Shown: piece by piece, positions 18,201 to 25,782 of the stretch
Layout: each line of letters opens with the position of its first letter
How positions within the stretch are numbered: position 1 is the first letter of the stretch
DNA from: Sphingomonas sp. BK345
Lineage (GTDB): Bacteria; Pseudomonadota; Alphaproteobacteria; Sphingomonadales; Sphingomonadaceae
Assembly (NCBI RefSeq): GCF_014193845.1
Contig: NZ_JACHZX010000003.1
Span: forward strand, 682,001 to 746,000
Direction: 5' to 3'
DNA length: 64,000 bases
Notes under the pieces: generated by a model
The model's input: the letters and a program-made list of their open reading frames with translations, nothing else
Databases searched by the model: none
What the model was told of the DNA's origin: nothing
Translations under genes and position numbers: made by a program

Positions 18201-18284
18201 GACATCGGCCACTACCAGAAGCTTCTCAAAATTCTCGCCGAGACCGACCGGATCATGCAGGGCATCGCGCTGCCGCTGGATTAG
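15279..18284 (+). CDS. Single-chain type ISP/IIG-like restriction-modification enzyme
   Basis: A 1001-residue enzyme. The N-terminus is a PD-(D/E)xK nuclease (MPDF with Asp54, then WAEAKD with Glu68 and Lys70). An N6-adenine methyltransferase follows, with SAM motif DPATGTGTFL from Asp382 and catalytic NPPY at Asn502. The C-terminal 350 residues resemble the target-recognition domain of type ISP (LlaBIII-like) enzymes (FDYIYGVLHCPAYRAKY, WLKDRRGRALSWDDIGHYQK). It would methylate host DNA and cut unmodified DNA. The SF2 helicase of classical type ISP proteins is absent, so cleavage may be of the type IIG kind. I chose the ATG at 15279 (MQISDYL); the upstream frame is low-complexity. Confidence 0.85.
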   Translation: MQISDYLDRVQRTYASGHATEHSYRPALQALFEGIDPAMRIVNEPKKSEAGMPDFLFERDGVPVGWAEAKDIDKDVIRLKGYSIEQRKRYEKAYPNLIYTNGVDFEFIREGEPVHFVSIADFLMGLQRRPDRFDELARQLKLFAQAKPISIRSASKLAEMMAAKAAIIKDEIGIALADDPQFRSGLGGQFKSFKANLLPALEPGEFADIYAETITYGLFAARFHDDTLDTFSRAEALEKLPASNPFLKGLFEYIAGPGLPKRLIYIVDDLVQVMRASDPHSLFENYGKFTARNDPFVHFYEDFLAAYNPKKRKSRGVWYTPEPVVDFIVRAVDHVLKTEFELADGLADTSKVTADWDTGTNHPKSGKPLTVKREVHKVQILDPATGTGTFLAKAVQLISDRVKARAPGKWSGYVEKDLLPRLHGFELLMASYAMCHMKLDMQLTESGYRPSAISPRLSVWLTNALEPAEREVRDLFFQPLAEEARGASDVKRQTPIMCVMGNPPYSGESANKGPYISTLMEAYKKEPGGKKALDERNAKWLNDDYVKFIRMAEDVICKNPAGGILAFITNHGYLNNPTFRGMRWHLLNSFEKIWVIDLHGSSNRKERVPVGSTDKNVFDIKPGVSIIVCSRTSRQSKALAEVSHVDLWGTRAAKGEALFSLDLATANWSRLAPEAPHYMLLPWDHPTDREFRSGFSLETAMPVHSNGIVTGADSRYVSDNAATLRAAHGQDARVEPLSYRVLNQSFFLNDSSQLERDRSEVMNNYKSGDNIGLLTSKAFNDLEFAHVFVTRFASEAIFLSGTSGSNAMNFPLYVGDEHGFVTRRANFDPRLISRLTSVLGTAPTPEQLFDYIYGVLHCPAYRAKYRQALSIAYPHIPYPPSPAVFAQVSGMGGALRRLHLMEPVAVGDTPYPFNGDGDDTVASNYPKLAGGRIYINKDQFFDAVPAVAWTFPIGGYLPAQKWLKDRRGRALSWDDIGHYQKLLKILAETDRIMQGIALPLD

Positions 18285-18384
18285 GCGCAAGCCTCCGCTG
18301 TGATCTTCGACGGCTGGCCCGAGGTGCGAAGCGCGCGTGGCGGTCTCTGCGTCTGCCGGTCGGTCAACTGCTTTGGCGCCGCAC

Positions 18385-18600
18385 TCACGCGCAAGCACTG
18401 CCGGTCGCCAGTCGAACAACGTTCCCGGAACCTTCGCGGCAGTAGCTCGCCCAAGCATCCATGAGTCCGCGCCGCTTGCTGAACAGGTCGCCGCGCCGGT
18501 AATCCGCCTCGGCCTTGTTTCCAGTCGTATGCGCCAGCGCCATCTCTCAACCTTTATACTGGGAGCCAGTCGCCCCCCTGGCGCGCGCGCCAGTCTCCCG
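18385..18600 (-). pseudogene. Truncated second integrase (3' end only)
   Basis: On the minus strand from 18543, the frame reads MALAHTTGNKAEADYRRGDL and FSKRRGLMDAWASYC, then runs to a stop at 18385. This is almost the C-terminus of the intact integrase at 20326-21546, including its last histidine and the active-site tyrosine (YRRGD). Upstream of 18543 the similarity becomes degenerate, with an in-frame TGA and frame changes, and fades near 18600. It is a remnant of an older or recombined integrase gene in the same orientation as the intact one. Confidence 0.85.
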
Positions 18601-18618
18601 AGAATGCCACTCGCCTGC

Positions 18619-18957
18619 TCAGGTCGAGGTGGGTGAGTATAGATTGTTAAGGACTGGTAGTTTGCCTTCTGACACAAGATGCATGTTGAGCCATGTGCGT
18701 TCGACCTTGTTCGTTTCCGGTGTCACAAGCCAATAGAACCACACGGCTTTGCCTACTGCCGTGAGCGCCACCTTGCTTGGGCTATCTAGATGTTCCCCCA
18801 TTCGTCGGCGGAGGCTGACTGAGAGCCCTACGTATAGAACGGTCCCGTCAAATGTTGTCAGAACATAGCAGCCGGCTTTATCAGGCACGAAGCGTTGGCG
18901 GCTGCGCCGGAAGCTTTCCTGGGCCGGAGGCCTTGGCAACAATGCGTTAACGTTCAA
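18619..18957 (-). CDS. GIY-YIG domain nuclease-like protein
   Basis: A 112-residue product that is essentially one GIY-YIG domain. GCYVL at 29-33 stands for GIY, LYVGLS at 41-46 for YIG, then come basic RRRMGEH (His56) and NKVERTW with the likely metal-binding glutamate. Such domains cleave DNA in homing endonucleases, UvrC and some restriction enzymes. The start overlaps the stop of the DGQHR gene by four bases, so both are made together. It has no extra DNA-binding domain, so specificity may come from the partner. Confidence 0.82.
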   Translation of the reverse strand: MNVNALLPRPPAQESFRRSRQRFVPDKAGCYVLTTFDGTVLYVGLSVSLRRRMGEHLDSPSKVALTAVGKAVWFYWLVTPETNKVERTWLNMHLVSEGKLPVLNNLYSPTST

Positions 18958-20081
18958 ATCTCGATCGCCGTGGCCATGGAGGCCTTATGCAGCGCTCCGG
19001 TCATCTCCTGACTAACCACATTGATGGCACCTGCGTTTAGAAAGCTGGCCTTGCCGCCCTTTGCCCACCAATCAGGGTGCCCGACCCCGGCATAATCACC
19101 CTCGACGTGATCGAAGCAGGATTGCAGCAAGGTCTGCATCGTTGAAACCGTGAAGTTGCCCTTATCCTGAAGTTTCATAAAGAACGGAATACTAAACTTG
19201 CAAAACAATTCGACGCCGTTGTATTTATACAAAACTGTGTCTACTCCATCATCGAGAAGACTCGCAACCGCCTTCCAGTAATTCAGGAAGACTCTCTTCT
19301 CTTTATCAAAGTCCTTGAACACCGTAAGGGGATTGTTCGCAGTAAGAACGTAGCGCACGATAGCCTTTACAAACGACCTTTGATTTACCGTCTTTCCGTC
19401 GCCGCCGTCATTGGCCATGCTTATTTTTCCCAACCATGGGGAGTCCGGCGCCTCGTTGAGGAAATCGACGTATTTGATAGCCTTATCAACTTCACCCTTC
19501 TCGACGGTGTTCATTATCCACTTGGGTAGACTTGGCATGTCCTCTACATTTAGTGCGTCGGTCAGTCTCGCGATGATTCTTTGCTCGACTGACTTATCAA
19601 CGCTCTTCTGTGTCGTATTGACAATAAGAAAGTGGCACATTTGAGCGATACGCGGCAGGCAAACAGCAATGTTGACGGGAACCTCAAAGTCTAGAACCCT
19701 ATCATCCTTTTCCGCAGCAAGCTTTAGCCCCTCTAAGCGATGTTGCCCGTCCACGACGCTAAAAGGGCCGATGGAGGCGCTGTTGATTTCGAGCGTGTTG
19801 TCACCGCTATTAAATGCCAGCGGTTTATCTGTTGCAAGAAAAACAGAGGTTGGCAGGAACGCATCCTCACTGTCCTGACCTTTAACCACATAGTCAGCCA
19901 ACTTCTTGGCACGCGACGTATTCAGCAGCCTTTGATACCCTTTATCGCCCCCATCTACTGGATCGAGGGTTTCTACGTTGTAGAAACCCTTGGCGACTAA
20001 GTCGCGGACCTTCAGAGATGTTGCATACAAGGTTAGCGCGCCCTGACGAACAGGGGCCGCTGGCACAGTAATCGTGGTCAT
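18954..20081 (-). CDS. DGQHR-domain protein (DndB-like)
   Basis: A 375-residue protein with the hallmark VDGQHRLEGL; DGQHR is at 111-115. This motif defines a family that includes DndB, the regulator of DNA phosphorothioation, and resembles the ParB-like fold. Upstream, RLLNTSRAKKLADYVV and FLPTSVFL are also family-typical, as is VNTTQKSV downstream. No dndC/D/E genes lie in the window, so this is not a Dnd locus. It is the first gene of a pair with the GIY-YIG protein and is more AT-rich than the chromosome. A role in modification sensing or in directing the nuclease is inference. Confidence 0.82.
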   Translation of the reverse strand: MTTITVPAAPVRQGALTLYATSLKVRDLVAKGFYNVETLDPVDGGDKGYQRLLNTSRAKKLADYVVKGQDSEDAFLPTSVFLATDKPLAFNSGDNTLEINSASIGPFSVVDGQHRLEGLKLAAEKDDRVLDFEVPVNIAVCLPRIAQMCHFLIVNTTQKSVDKSVEQRIIARLTDALNVEDMPSLPKWIMNTVEKGEVDKAIKYVDFLNEAPDSPWLGKISMANDGGDGKTVNQRSFVKAIVRYVLTANNPLTVFKDFDKEKRVFLNYWKAVASLLDDGVDTVLYKYNGVELFCKFSIPFFMKLQDKGNFTVSTMQTLLQSCFDHVEGDYAGVGHPDWWAKGGKASFLNAGAINVVSQEMTGALHKASMATAIEI

Positions 20082-20325
20082 GTATCCCCCAATGTGCGAT
20101 CGGCATGCACGTCAGACCGTACATCTCAGCCGGTGAGGCAGGAAGCAAGAGGCCTTTGCGCAGGAGGCCTGCAGAGGCGATCCGCCCAACAGCGTGGCTC
20201 GGCTGGAGCGGAGATGTAAGAGAGTAGGTTCGCGTAAGCACGCTCGGAACCCAGATGGCAGCTTCTGACGCCCCGGTCTTCAAGCGTTCACGAGTTTAGC
20301 AGCTTTCGCAGCCAGCATCCGCCGA

Positions 20326-21546
20326 TCACGTGCGAGCGCCGCCGGCCGCCAATTGAATCACATTGCCGGGATTTTGACCGCAGTAGTTCGCCCAAGCATC
20401 CATGAGCCCGCGCCGCTTGTTGAACAGGTCGCCGCGCCGGTAAGCGGCTTCGGCCTTATTCCCGATCGTATGCGCCAGCGCCATTTCGCAGACCTCATGC
20501 GGGAAGCCGGTCGTCTCGCTTGCCCAATCGCGGAAGGCTGAGCGGAAGCCGTGCGCCGTCACGGCCGAGCCCATCCGACGCAGCAGCATCGCCATCGCCA
20601 TGCTCGACAGGGGCTTGCTGCTTTTGACGCTCGGGAACACAGGATCGTTTGGCTTCGCCTTTTTGGCACCGCCGGCAGCCTCCAGCCCCTGCAAAAGCTC
20701 CACTGCGGGTGCAGAGAGCGGCACGCGATGTTCGCGGCCTGCCTTCATGCGGGTAGCCGGTACGGTCCACACGGCGCCCTCCAGATCGATTTCCGCCCAT
20801 GTCGCGCCAAGCACCTCGCCAGAGCGGGCGGCAGTGAGGATGACAAACTCCAGCGCTCGCGCTGCCGTTGCTTCACGGGCACGTAGATCGGCCATGAAGG
20901 CCGGCACGTCCGCATAGGGCAAAGCCGTATGATGGCCGCGCGATAGCCGCTGCCGCTTCGGCAAGAGCTGATCGAGGTGGCCGCGCCACCGTGCCGGGTT
21001 CTCGCCCGTCCGCAGTCCCTTTGCCTTGGCCGCGTCCAGCACGTTCTCAATCCGACCGCGAAGCCGTTCCGCTGTCTCCGGCGTCCGCTGCCACAGCGGT
21101 TGCAGCACCTCCAAAATGTCGCGCGTGCTGATAGTCTCCACCATGCGCGGGCGGATCGGTGCGGCATACTTGGTTAGGGTCATGGCCCATTGTGCCGCAT
21201 GCTTGGCGTTGCGCCACGAAGGTCGCATGGCTTCCACGTATGCGTCGGCAACTTCGCCGAACGTCTGCCGCTCCTGCTTCTCGCGCGCGGAGCGAGGATC
21301 GCCGCCACTAGCGAGGATCGTCCGCAGTGTGCCGGCCTCCTTGCGTGCGTTCGCCAGCGACAGGTCGCGCCCGCCGCCAAGGCCAAGCTCGGTCCGCTTG
21401 CCGCCCCGCGTGTACATGAACACCCAGCGCCGCCGGCCAGTCGGATCGACCGACAGATAGAGCCCGCCACCGTCCGAATGCCGGCCGGGAGCCTTGATCG
21501 TAGCCGCCGTGCGCGGGTCTAGCTTGTTGAGGGTGCGCGTCGCCAT
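20326..21546 (-). CDS. int: Tyrosine integrase of the tRNA-Ser element
   Basis: A 406-residue P4-type integrase. It has an N-terminal DUF4102 arm-binding domain (DGGGLYLSVDPTGRRRWVFM, about 24-43), a core-binding domain (about 100-200), then the catalytic domain with Arg in TAARSGEVLG, HGFR (H-x-x-R), ALAHTIGNK and the nucleophile tyrosine in AAYRRGD. It reads away from attR, whose core begins 168 bases upstream of the start. Integration into the tRNA-Ser 3' end fits this class. A 3'-truncated relative of the same gene lies at 18385. Confidence 0.95.
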   Translation of the reverse strand: MATRTLNKLDPRTAATIKAPGRHSDGGGLYLSVDPTGRRRWVFMYTRGGKRTELGLGGGRDLSLANARKEAGTLRTILASGGDPRSAREKQERQTFGEVADAYVEAMRPSWRNAKHAAQWAMTLTKYAAPIRPRMVETISTRDILEVLQPLWQRTPETAERLRGRIENVLDAAKAKGLRTGENPARWRGHLDQLLPKRQRLSRGHHTALPYADVPAFMADLRAREATAARALEFVILTAARSGEVLGATWAEIDLEGAVWTVPATRMKAGREHRVPLSAPAVELLQGLEAAGGAKKAKPNDPVFPSVKSSKPLSSMAMAMLLRRMGSAVTAHGFRSAFRDWASETTGFPHEVCEMALAHTIGNKAEAAYRRGDLFNKRRGLMDAWANYCGQNPGNVIQLAAGGART

Positions 21547-21713
21547 GTCCGGTCCTACTCCGGTCCCACTACCGGCCCCACTTCTTATGCCGAATTTAGG
21601 CGAACGTCCACAAGCGATAGAGGACGGATGGCCACAATAATGTCAGCGTCTCAGCGGCTTTAGCGCTCCTGAGTGGACGTAGGCGAACGGCCGCAAACAG
21701 GTAGTTCGGCGGA

Positions 21714-21729
21714 CTCCGTCTCCGCCACC
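21714..21729. other. attR, 16-bp core repeat
   Basis: CTCCGTCTCCGCCACC, identical to the tRNA-Ser end at 8229-8244, closes the element next to the integrase. Confidence 0.85.
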
Positions 21730-22313
21730 CAGTCTGCGACATCATTTTCCCTGCAGAGCACACCTGCGCAAGCGGCGCAGTTCCGCGCGATTTCGCTGCT
21801 CTGTCCGTAGTGGGAGAGCGCTGAAAGCGGAGAATGGGGCGCCGTTTTTCCCTGCATTCTCCGCGGGCATGGCGCGCAGTACGGTTCCCTGTTCTGGGGC
21901 GGCCGATTTCCCATTTACCCGCGATCTGCAGGCAATCTGTCGATTCGACGTCTGAGAGGGGGGATCGCAGCCGGCCGAACGTGGCTCAAAACCGTGGTTC
22001 TGACAGCCGAATTCCCTACACGGCGGAGCAGGGAAATCTGACGCTGGAAAGCCGGCGATGTGGGATCGCGGTACCCTGTTCGATCGACTCGATGGATTTT
22101 TGTCGATCCGACGCTTGTCAAGTCTAATCGACATACCCAGTCTCCGGCCAAGCCAACCGGCCCAGGGGCAGTCCGCGACGCAAGGTCAGCGGCATCACCG
22201 ACTACATCATCGCCGTTGCCCGTCACGAGGGCCACGCTGACCTGGTCGCTGGTGACGGCGGCTTGGGAGACGCGCGGGCTCGTGCCCGGCCGGCGCTCAC
22301 TGGAGCCAGCGCC
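21730..22313. other. Intergenic DNA right of attR
   Basis: No supported gene. The stretch is scattered with TTCCCTG/CAGGGAA words (for example near 21747, 21848, 21879 and 22028), a pattern typical of intergenic debris at tRNA integration sites in sphingomonads. It may hold older integration scars. Confidence 0.45.
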
Positions 22314-23735
22314 ATGTCGCACAAAGGAAAGACGCACCGACAGCCCGACAGCAGCAACCTCTTCGCTCGTCTGGGTCCCATCGCCTACCGCCGACCAGAC
22401 GAACTGGTCGCGTACAAGCGCAACGCGCGCAAACACCCCGAACGCCAGCTCGTCGCACTCGCCGCATCGATGCGCGAGTATGGCTTCAACGTGCCCGTGC
22501 TCATCGCAAGTGAACGAGAGATCATCGCGGGCCACGCCCGCGTGGAAGCGGCCAAGCGGGTGGGCTTGAGCGAGATCCCGACGATTTCGGCGGATCACCT
22601 CTCGCCCGCGCAGGTGAAGGCCTATCGCCTCGCCGACAACCGCCTACCCGAACTGGCGACGTGGGACCTCGACGCGCTCGCCGCCGAGCTTCAGGAGATC
22701 ATCGCGCTCGACGAGATCGAGATCGAGAGCCTCGGCTGGTCGACCGCCGAGATGGACGTGCTGCTGACGGCGCAAGCCGAGATCGACGGGGACGCTGATC
22801 CCGCCGACACCGTGCCCGAGACGCCGTTGCACCCGGTTGCACGATCGGGCGACCTATGGATCCTCGGGCGCCATCGGCTGCTCTGCGGCTCGGCCCTCGA
22901 AGCAGCCTCGTGGCAGCGCCTGTTGGGCGATCAGCAGGCAGGGATGGTGTTCACCGACCCGCCGTTCAACACGAAAATTAACGGCCATGTCAGTGGTCTG
23001 GGCAAGGTCAAGCACCAGGAGTTCGCACAAGCGTCAGGTGAGATGACGCAAGCCGAGTTCACGGCCTTCCTCACCGACTATCTCGGCGCGATGCTGCCGC
23101 ACGTGCGCGACGGCGGCGTGGTCGACATCTGCATGGACTGGCGGCACTTGCGCGAGCTGCTCGCGTCTATCGACAACAACAAGCTGACGATGCTCAACCT
23201 GTGCTGCTGGTCAAAAAGCAACGGGGGAATGGGCTCCCTGTACCGCTCAAAATATGAATTGGTGGCCATCACCAAGGTAGGGCGTGCACCGCACATTAAC
23301 AACGTCGAACTCGGCGCCAACGGCCGCTATCGCACCAACGTGTGGGAATATGCCGGCGCCAACAGCTTCGGTGCCAGCCGCGACCGCGATCTCGCCGACC
23401 ACCCCACCGTCAAACCCATCGCGCTGGTGGCCGACGCCATCCGCGACGTGACCCATGTCGGCGACATCGTGCTCGACGCGTTCATGGGCTCAGGCACGAC
23501 GCTGCTCGCGGCGGAGCGGACCGGCCGTGTCGGCTACGGCACCGAGATCGAGCCGCGTTACATCGACGTGGCGGTGCGGCGTTGGGCGGAGATGACCGGC
23601 GGCAGCGCGACCCTCGACGGCGATGGACGCAGCTGGGCGCAGATCGCAGCCGAACGGCGCGTCGATGCACTGGATGACGCAGACACGCGGGAGACGGTCC
23701 GCGAGCAGATGGAGGTGAGCCATGTCGCCGCATGA
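22314..23735 (+). CDS. ParB-domain DNA methyltransferase
   Basis: A 473-residue fusion. The N-terminal ~110 residues form a ParB/sulfiredoxin-like domain (RNARKHPERQLVALAASMREYGF, IIAGHARVEAAK). The C-terminal part is a beta-class DNA methyltransferase with DPPFNTK (motif IV) and FMGSGTTLLAAERTGR (motif I, circularly permuted). Such fusions are common on prophages and protect phage DNA. I chose the ATG at 22314 (MSHKG). It overlaps the next gene by 14 bases and begins a phage-packaging-like trio. Confidence 0.88.
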   Translation: MSHKGKTHRQPDSSNLFARLGPIAYRRPDELVAYKRNARKHPERQLVALAASMREYGFNVPVLIASEREIIAGHARVEAAKRVGLSEIPTISADHLSPAQVKAYRLADNRLPELATWDLDALAAELQEIIALDEIEIESLGWSTAEMDVLLTAQAEIDGDADPADTVPETPLHPVARSGDLWILGRHRLLCGSALEAASWQRLLGDQQAGMVFTDPPFNTKINGHVSGLGKVKHQEFAQASGEMTQAEFTAFLTDYLGAMLPHVRDGGVVDICMDWRHLRELLASIDNNKLTMLNLCCWSKSNGGMGSLYRSKYELVAITKVGRAPHINNVELGANGRYRTNVWEYAGANSFGASRDRDLADHPTVKPIALVADAIRDVTHVGDIVLDAFMGSGTTLLAAERTGRVGYGTEIEPRYIDVAVRRWAEMTGGSATLDGDGRSWAQIAAERRVDALDDADTRETVREQMEVSHVAA

Positions 23736-24231
23736 TCATCTGCCGCCGGCGCGCCACCGCGTCCGCCCAGTGCCCAAGCCCGTCAGCCCCCCACCACCGG
23801 AGCCACCGGCAAGCGCGCCGCGGCAGGCCGACTATGACATCGGCTACGGTAAGCCGCCAAAGCATAGCCAGTTCCAGAAGGGTCAGTCGGGCAATCCGAA
23901 GGGCCGCGCCAAGGGCTCCAAGAACCTCAACACGCTCGTGCGCGAGCTGCTCGATGAGCGCATCCCGATCAACACGCCGAGCGGGCGCCGTCACGTCGCG
24001 CGCATCGAGGTGCTGCTGCGCAAGCTCATCGAGGTGGCGGCGAAGGGCAACACCAAGGCGATGGAGCAGCTGCTGCGGCAATATGCCCTCGCGCAGGCGG
24101 CCGTGGCAGCGCAGACCGCGGCCGAGGACGCGCCGACGCAGGATGTGAGCGAGGCCGACGCGGCGAGCCTCGCGCTGCTGCGCGAGCTGATGCTGGCGGA
24201 GCTGCAACCGGGCGAGGGAGGCACGTCATGA
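23722..24231 (+). CDS. DUF5681 domain protein
   Basis: A 169-residue protein with a proline-rich N-terminus and the DUF5681 core GYGKPPKHSQFQKGQSGNPK, then GRAKGSKNL. This family regularly sits directly before large-terminase genes in prophages and islands and may serve as a small-terminase-like DNA-binding partner; that role is inferred from context. It overlaps both neighbours (14 bases before, four after). Confidence 0.82.
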   Translation: MSPHDHLPPARHRVRPVPKPVSPPPPEPPASAPRQADYDIGYGKPPKHSQFQKGQSGNPKGRAKGSKNLNTLVRELLDERIPINTPSGRRHVARIEVLLRKLIEVAAKGNTKAMEQLLRQYALAQAAVAAQTAAEDAPTQDVSEADAASLALLRELMLAELQPGEGGTS

Positions 24232-25580
24232 CCCTCCTTGAGCACAGTGCGCTGGCGGCGGCACGCCGCCAGCGCCTCAGCCTCTTCCTCGTGAAGGCGT
24301 TCGAGACGCTGCACCCCGGCGAGCGGCCGCTCGACTGCGGCTGGTACATCCAGGCAATGTGCCATGCGCTCGAGCAGATGGAGCGCGGTGAGGAGCGGCG
24401 GCTGGTCATCACCGTGCCGCCGCGCCACCTGAAGTCGGTCACGGCGTCGGTGGCGTTCGTGGCGTGGGCGCTGGGGCGCAACCCCGCGCTCAAGATCATG
24501 GTGGCGAGCTACAGCCAAGAGCTCTCGCGTCAGCACGCCACCCAGTGCCGCACGCTGCTCGAGGCACGCTGGTACCAGCAGCTCTTCCCCAACACCCGCA
24601 TCAGCGACGGCGGCAACCGCGCGCTTGAGGTCGTCACCACGCAGGGCGGTGTGCGCAAGGGCGTGTCGGTCGGTGGGTCGGTGACCGGCTTCGGTGCCGA
24701 CCTCATCATCGTCGACGACTGCATGAAGGCGGACGAGGTGAAGAGCGTCGCGGTGCGCGACGAGGTGAAGGGCTGGTTCGGCAACACGCTGTTCACCCGC
24801 CTCAACGACAAGCAGAGCGGGGGCATCCTCTCGATCCAGCAGCGGCTGCACGAGGACGACCTGCCCGCGATGCTGCTCGAGCGCGGCTACCGCCACCTCA
24901 ACCTGCCCGCGATCGCCGAGCGCGAGGAGGAGGTGCCGATTGGCATCGGACGGGTGCACCGGCGCGTGGTGGGCGACCTGCTCAACCCGGTGCGCGAGGA
25001 CAAGGCACTGCTCGATCAAATCCGTCGCGAGCTGGGGCCAGCGGTGTTCTCGGCGCAGTACCAGCAGAACCCGGTCGTGCCCGAAGGCAATTCGATCCGC
25101 ATGGAGTGGTTCAAGACCTTTGACGAGACCCCGGCGCGGTCGTGGTTCACCAAGGTCGTGCAGAGCTGGGACACGGGCATGAGCGCGGCGCCGACGAGTG
25201 ACTTCTCGGTGTGCACCACATGGGGCTTCAGAGAAGACAGGTGGTATCTGCTCGATGTCTTCCGGGAGCGTCTAGACTTTCCCGAACTGCGCGATGCCGC
25301 CATCCGGCTGTGGCGCAACTGGAAACCCGATCGCGTGCTCATCGAGAAGGCGGTCTCGGGTATTCCGCTCATGCAGGAGATCCGTGTGCGCGGCCTCTTC
25401 ATCCCCTTCGCCTGCAAAGTCCACGTCGACAAGGAGACGCGCTTCACCGGCTGCTTCGGCGAGATCGAAGCGGGGCATATCCTCCTGCCCACCAAGGCGC
25501 CGTGGCTCGAGACCTTCTGCCAGGAGCTACGCGCCTTCCCCCTCGGGAAGCACGATGACCAGGTCGACAGCATGAGCTAG
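24228..25580 (+). CDS. Phage terminase large subunit, C-terminus cut by a stop
   Basis: The terminase large subunit translocates and cuts phage DNA. The 450-residue frame has a Walker A-like segment (VTVPPRHLKSVTASVAFVAW, about 62-81), Walker B LIIVDD, and the RNase-H nuclease aspartates in SWDTGMSAAPTSD and HDDQVDSMS. It ends at a TAG directly after DDQVDSMS, where relatives usually continue with Gln-Ala/Phe. The frame stays open for another ~46 codons (FINHQKIQWRWVV...) to a TGA near 25720. A single CAG-to-TAG change would explain this. No portal or capsid genes follow. Confidence 0.85.
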   Translation: MTLLEHSALAAARRQRLSLFLVKAFETLHPGERPLDCGWYIQAMCHALEQMERGEERRLVITVPPRHLKSVTASVAFVAWALGRNPALKIMVASYSQELSRQHATQCRTLLEARWYQQLFPNTRISDGGNRALEVVTTQGGVRKGVSVGGSVTGFGADLIIVDDCMKADEVKSVAVRDEVKGWFGNTLFTRLNDKQSGGILSIQQRLHEDDLPAMLLERGYRHLNLPAIAEREEEVPIGIGRVHRRVVGDLLNPVREDKALLDQIRRELGPAVFSAQYQQNPVVPEGNSIRMEWFKTFDETPARSWFTKVVQSWDTGMSAAPTSDFSVCTTWGFREDRWYLLDVFRERLDFPELRDAAIRLWRNWKPDRVLIEKAVSGIPLMQEIRVRGLFIPFACKVHVDKETRFTGCFGEIEAGHILLPTKAPWLETFCQELRAFPLGKHDDQVDSMS

Positions 25581-25728
25581 TTCATCAACCATCAGAAGAT
25601 CCAGTGGCGCTGGGTTGTGACGGAATATGGCGCCAGCGGCCGCCCCATCCGTCAGCAGCACCGGCATCGCCCGTGGGACGGCAGTACGACCAGCCGACTT
25701 GATCCACCGCGTCTACGCTGAGGAGGGC

Positions 25729-25764
25729 AGAGGGGCCCGGTCGCATCAGCGACCGGGCCCCTCT
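25729..25764. terminator. Strong hairpin between convergent genes
   Basis: A perfect 16-bp stem, AGAGGGGCCCGGTCGC, ATCA loop and its reverse complement, lies between the terminase and the convergent lipoprotein gene. There is no T-run, as is common in GC-rich genomes. It could serve both directions. Confidence 0.75.
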
Positions 25765-25782
25765 CGCATCAACCGCACCAGC

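Larger units (their letters stand above)
8229..21729. mobile_element. 13.5-kb integrative element at tRNA-Ser
   Basis: The element is delimited by the 16-bp direct repeat CTCCGTCTCCGCCACC at 8229-8244 (tRNA 3' end) and 21714-21729. A tyrosine integrase reads inward from the right end. Inside are an AlpA-like regulator, a prim-pol/SF3 helicase and hypothetical genes that form a P4-satellite or ICE-like replication core. Cargo consists of a restriction-modification enzyme, a DGQHR/GIY-YIG pair and a membrane/TIR-like pair. No capsid, terminase or conjugation genes lie between the repeats, so it would need a helper to move between cells. Several cargo genes look noticeably less GC-rich than the flanking chromosome. 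Confidence 0.85.

Noticed and set aside
8245..20325. A full Dnd, BREX, DISARM or CBASS locus
   Set aside because: No dndC/D/E, pglX/Z, drm or CD-NTase genes are present; only a DGQHR protein and a one-chain restriction enzyme.
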